Below, one piece after another: positions 5,495 to 7,306 of a DNA stretch of 7,306 nt (the stretch's first letter is position 1; each line of letters begins with the position of its first letter). Source of the stretch: Euryarchaeota archaeon UBA40 (lineage in GTDB: Archaea > Thermoplasmatota > Poseidoniia > Poseidoniales > Thalassarchaeaceae); NCBI GenBank assembly GCA_002506875.1, contig DAYJ01000093.1, forward strand, positions 1-7,306. The letters run 5' to 3'. The notes beneath the pieces were generated by a model, which was given only the letters and a program-made list of their open reading frames with translations, made no database searches and had not been told where the DNA came from. The translations under genes were made by a program, and so were the position numbers.

Positions 5495-7306
5495 TGCTCT
5501 TCCGCGTGTTTCTGCTGGAGTTGATCTACAGTCCAACCACTAGCAAGATACGACTGTACTTCCTCATCCGTCCAACCTGGGAAGTTGTAGGCGTCCAGTT
5601 GTGGTGCTCCAAAGACGCCATCGTCTTTTCCACTCTTAGCTTCTCGAGCGGTGCTCCCTTCTGATCCTACACTGGTGCCTGCTAGAATGACCCTCTGTTT
5701 TGTCTGATTCTCTGGCGTGTCTTCGGTCTGAGGAGAATCAAAGATATAGCCTGAATCATCCACTAGAACCTCATCAACGAAGCCATCATCTTGCTTCATT
5801 AACATCAGAGCAACAGCCAATCCAAGAGCTATGCCTGAGAATATTACGAGAGCAAGCAGAGCCTTCGCAGCATTCGATTCCAATGGGTCCTCGCGGAGTC
5901 CGAAAGAACCCCCTGGGTCATCATCTTCGTCATCATTCGACTCGCCTGGTGTTGTATTGTCTACCGGTGCGGGTGCTTCACTGCAACCGAATTCGATGTG
6001 ATCCTCAAAGCCATCTTCATCCGCATCAACTAGGTTCATCGCAGCAGTGTTGGTGATCCCACGTTGTGCTGCGAAGGCCAACTCATCAGGATCATCGATA
6101 CAATCGCCATCTGTGTCTCTTGAGAATGGATCACTGTCGTGATTTGATTCCTGAAGGTTTGAGAGTCCGTCACCGTCCCAATCTTGGGACTGTTCTGCAA
6201 GTGGGCTGCCGTCGACGATAGTGCTTGTACGATTCAAGCCCCATTTCATCTCATACTTGTCAATCATCCCATCGCCATCGGTATCAGTAATATCGTCCAA
6301 GCGATTCCAGTCCTCCTCAAATGAGGCGAGATAGGCACCTGCAATTGTCACCTCATTGATTACAATCCCCATCTCACGGTTCCTCAGAGCACTATTGCTA
6401 CCCCAGTTGATACTACTAATCAGAACACTTTCCCCATCGATGATTATGCCCTTATTGTGTAGTTTGGTGACATCGCCTCCCTGCGACATGAGAATTGCAG
6501 TAGCATCTGCGCCCAACGTGCGATTCCAGTCGTTATTGACTAGGTTCAGCATGTCTCGGTCGTCGAAGGGGTCATCGGTATAGTAGCCATTCAGAAGGAG
6601 GCGAATTGTGACATTTCGTTCTAAAGTTGCCCGTTCAAGTGCAGCAATCAGTGGGTTGTCCCCATACCCCCAGCCCCAACCATCTTGGAAGTATTGGAGG
6701 GACAGATCAACCGTATCTTCAGATGAATCAATCAAATCGACAAGCCCACTGATGCAATCATCAGGGCAAGTCAGAAGCTTACCGTCGATTGCTCCGGTAT
6801 GAGTTGTTTCTACTCCGGCTGGTGAAGGACTTACTTCGAGTAGGCGATCAATAGGTGTCACCCAACCGTCAGGTGTTCCGTGGCTGGAATCCATTGGGTC
6901 GAATGCTTCAATGTGGAGGTGCGATGTGTTCTCGTCCCAAGTCATCCGCGATAGAACAAGTTGTGCAATGTCTTCTGAATCGATGAAAACAGACCAATCG
7001 CGATTCCCTGAATACCCATCAAGGGGGAAGCTGCTCGACTTCCAGTTTCCACTGGACATCCAGACAGAGGATGAATCTCGAACTGCGACCTTGGAGTGGA
7101 TGTATTTGTATGGAGATTCTGGCGAGGTTGATGAGGGTGGTTCAACCATCCAGAGGACTGTTGCTCCAGCAGTATGCAAGTCGCTTGCAATGCCGCGACT
7201 CACTGCCATGTTGTCGTATGAACTGTAGACGCCTCCTTCGAGTAAGACAGTTACCTCAACGCCCCTGTCTAGTGCATTTCTGAGGGCTCTAGAAAGTTCG
7301 TAACTT
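5485..7306 (-). CDS. Membrane-anchored phospholipase D superfamily protein with EF-hand-like loops (5'-truncated by window edge)
   Basis: The frame stays open to the right edge (about 606 visible residues). The ATG at 7209 is internal, since sequence upstream of it continues a PLD lobe (RGVEVTVLLEGGVYSS). Two HxKxxxxD motifs form the active site: HSKVAVRD (7075-7098), followed by SSGNW, and HNKGIIID (6436-6459), followed by SSINW. This two-lobe form is shared by phospholipases D, cardiolipin synthases and Nuc-type nucleases; the chemistry is a phosphodiester attack through a phospho-His, and the substrate is not readable here. Next come four DxDxDG calcium loops (5989-6285), an acidic low-complexity linker, one membrane helix (5797-5862), and a cytosolic tail ending in PGWTDEEVQSYLASGW and a KHAEEHGE terminus. 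Sequons (NVT, NRT, NRT, NTT) lie before the helix, so the catalytic part is predicted to be outside the cell. It is the first visible gene of the cluster and its stop overlaps the phosphorylase start region. Confidence 0.88.
   Translation of the reverse strand, partial: SYELSRALRNALDRGVEVTVLLEGGVYSSYDNMAVSRGIASDLHTAGATVLWMVEPPSSTSPESPYKYIHSKVAVRDSSSVWMSSGNWKSSSFPLDGYSGNRDWSVFIDSEDIAQLVLSRMTWDENTSHLHIEAFDPMDSSHGTPDGWVTPIDRLLEVSPSPAGVETTHTGAIDGKLLTCPDDCISGLVDLIDSSEDTVDLSLQYFQDGWGWGYGDNPLIAALERATLERNVTIRLLLNGYYTDDPFDDRDMLNLVNNDWNRTLGADATAILMSQGGDVTKLHNKGIIIDGESVLISSINWGSNSALRNREMGIVINEVTIAGAYLASFEEDWNRLDDITDTDGDGMIDKYEMKWGLNRTSTIVDGSPLAEQSQDWDGDGLSNLQESNHDSDPFSRDTDGDCIDDPDELAFAAQRGITNTAAMNLVDADEDGFEDHIEFGCSEAPAPVDNTTPGESNDDEDDDPGGSFGLREDPLESNAAKALLALVIFSGIALGLAVALMLMKQDDGFVDEVLVDDSGYIFDSPQTEDTPENQTKQRVILAGTSVGSEGSTAREAKSGKDDGVFGAPQLDAYNFPGWTDEEVQSYLASGWTVDQLQQKHAEEHGE
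5797..5862 (-). other. Transmembrane helix of the PLD protein
   Basis: A 22-residue hydrophobic stretch (beginning ALLALVIFSGIALG and ending LMLMK) separates the acidic linker from the cytosolic tail. It is the only membrane segment in the visible part. The Lys at its end favours that side being cytosolic, in line with the sequons on the other side. Confidence 0.85.
5989..6285 (-). repeat. Four EF-hand-like calcium loops after the PLD domain
   Basis: In reading order these are DTDGDGMIDKYE, DWDGDGLSNLQE, DTDGDCIDDPDE and DADEDGFEDHIE. Each has Asp at loop positions 1, 3 and 5 and an acidic residue at position 12, as in EF-hand and TSP3-like calcium sites. Spacing is irregular (longer inserts than in the + strand stalk), so they form a short spacer between enzyme and membrane helix and not a regular array. 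A Cys in the third loop and one just after the fourth (FGCSE) could form a disulfide. Confidence 0.75.

Noticed and set aside
5989..6285. Dockerin domain in the PLD protein
   Set aside because: The loops resemble dockerin calcium loops, but there are four irregularly spaced copies and not a paired 22-residue duplication, and no cohesin-type partner is seen.
5700..7283. + strand open frames opposite the PLD gene (5700-6056, 6356-6583, 6608-6802, 6911-7228, 7071-7283)
   Set aside because: They are low-complexity antisense translations with no domain; the opposite strand carries both HKD motifs.

Overview
The window is almost wall-to-wall coding: one large gene on the + strand (left 3 kb) faces a three-gene head-to-tail cluster on the - strand (right 4.3 kb). 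There is no RNA gene, CRISPR array or insertion sequence that I can see. The only gaps between genes are 6 bases at the convergent junction and 4 bases between two - strand genes, so the promoters of both transcription units lie outside the window. Both outer genes are cut by the window edges.

The style suggests a planktonic euryarchaeon of the marine group II/III (Poseidoniales-like) kind. Two surface proteins share one plan: an Asp-rich ectodomain with calcium-loop repeats and N-glycosylation sequons, one C-terminal membrane helix, and a short cytosolic tail with conserved Trp/Gly residues. GGTGA-type ribosome binding sites and tight gene overlaps also fit. This assignment is inference from architecture, not from a marker gene; a bacterium with similar surface proteins is not excluded.

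Left (2-3034, +): a giant surface stalk protein. It has three Cys-paired beta-type domains dense in N-X-S/T sequons, then a TSP3-like calcium-repeat stalk made of two different repeat families, then a membrane anchor and a Trp-rich tail. The first repeat family is built from three exact 228-base higher-order units (22+27+27 residues) and sits inside the second family, which has a 33-residue period and two Cys per unit.

Right (3041-7306, -), in transcription order: a membrane-anchored phospholipase D superfamily protein with both HKD motifs and four EF-hand-like loops, running off the right edge; a bacterial-type thymidine/pyrimidine-nucleoside phosphorylase with all key active-site residues; and a roughly ten-helix membrane acyltransferase of the heparan-alpha-glucosaminide N-acetyltransferase (DUF1624/DUF418-like) kind. 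Stops and starts overlap or nearly touch, so the three are very probably co-transcribed and translationally coupled. One reading is that the PLD protein is an extracellular nuclease whose products feed the nucleoside phosphorylase, but a phospholipid role is equally open. The link to the acyltransferase is not evident from sequence.
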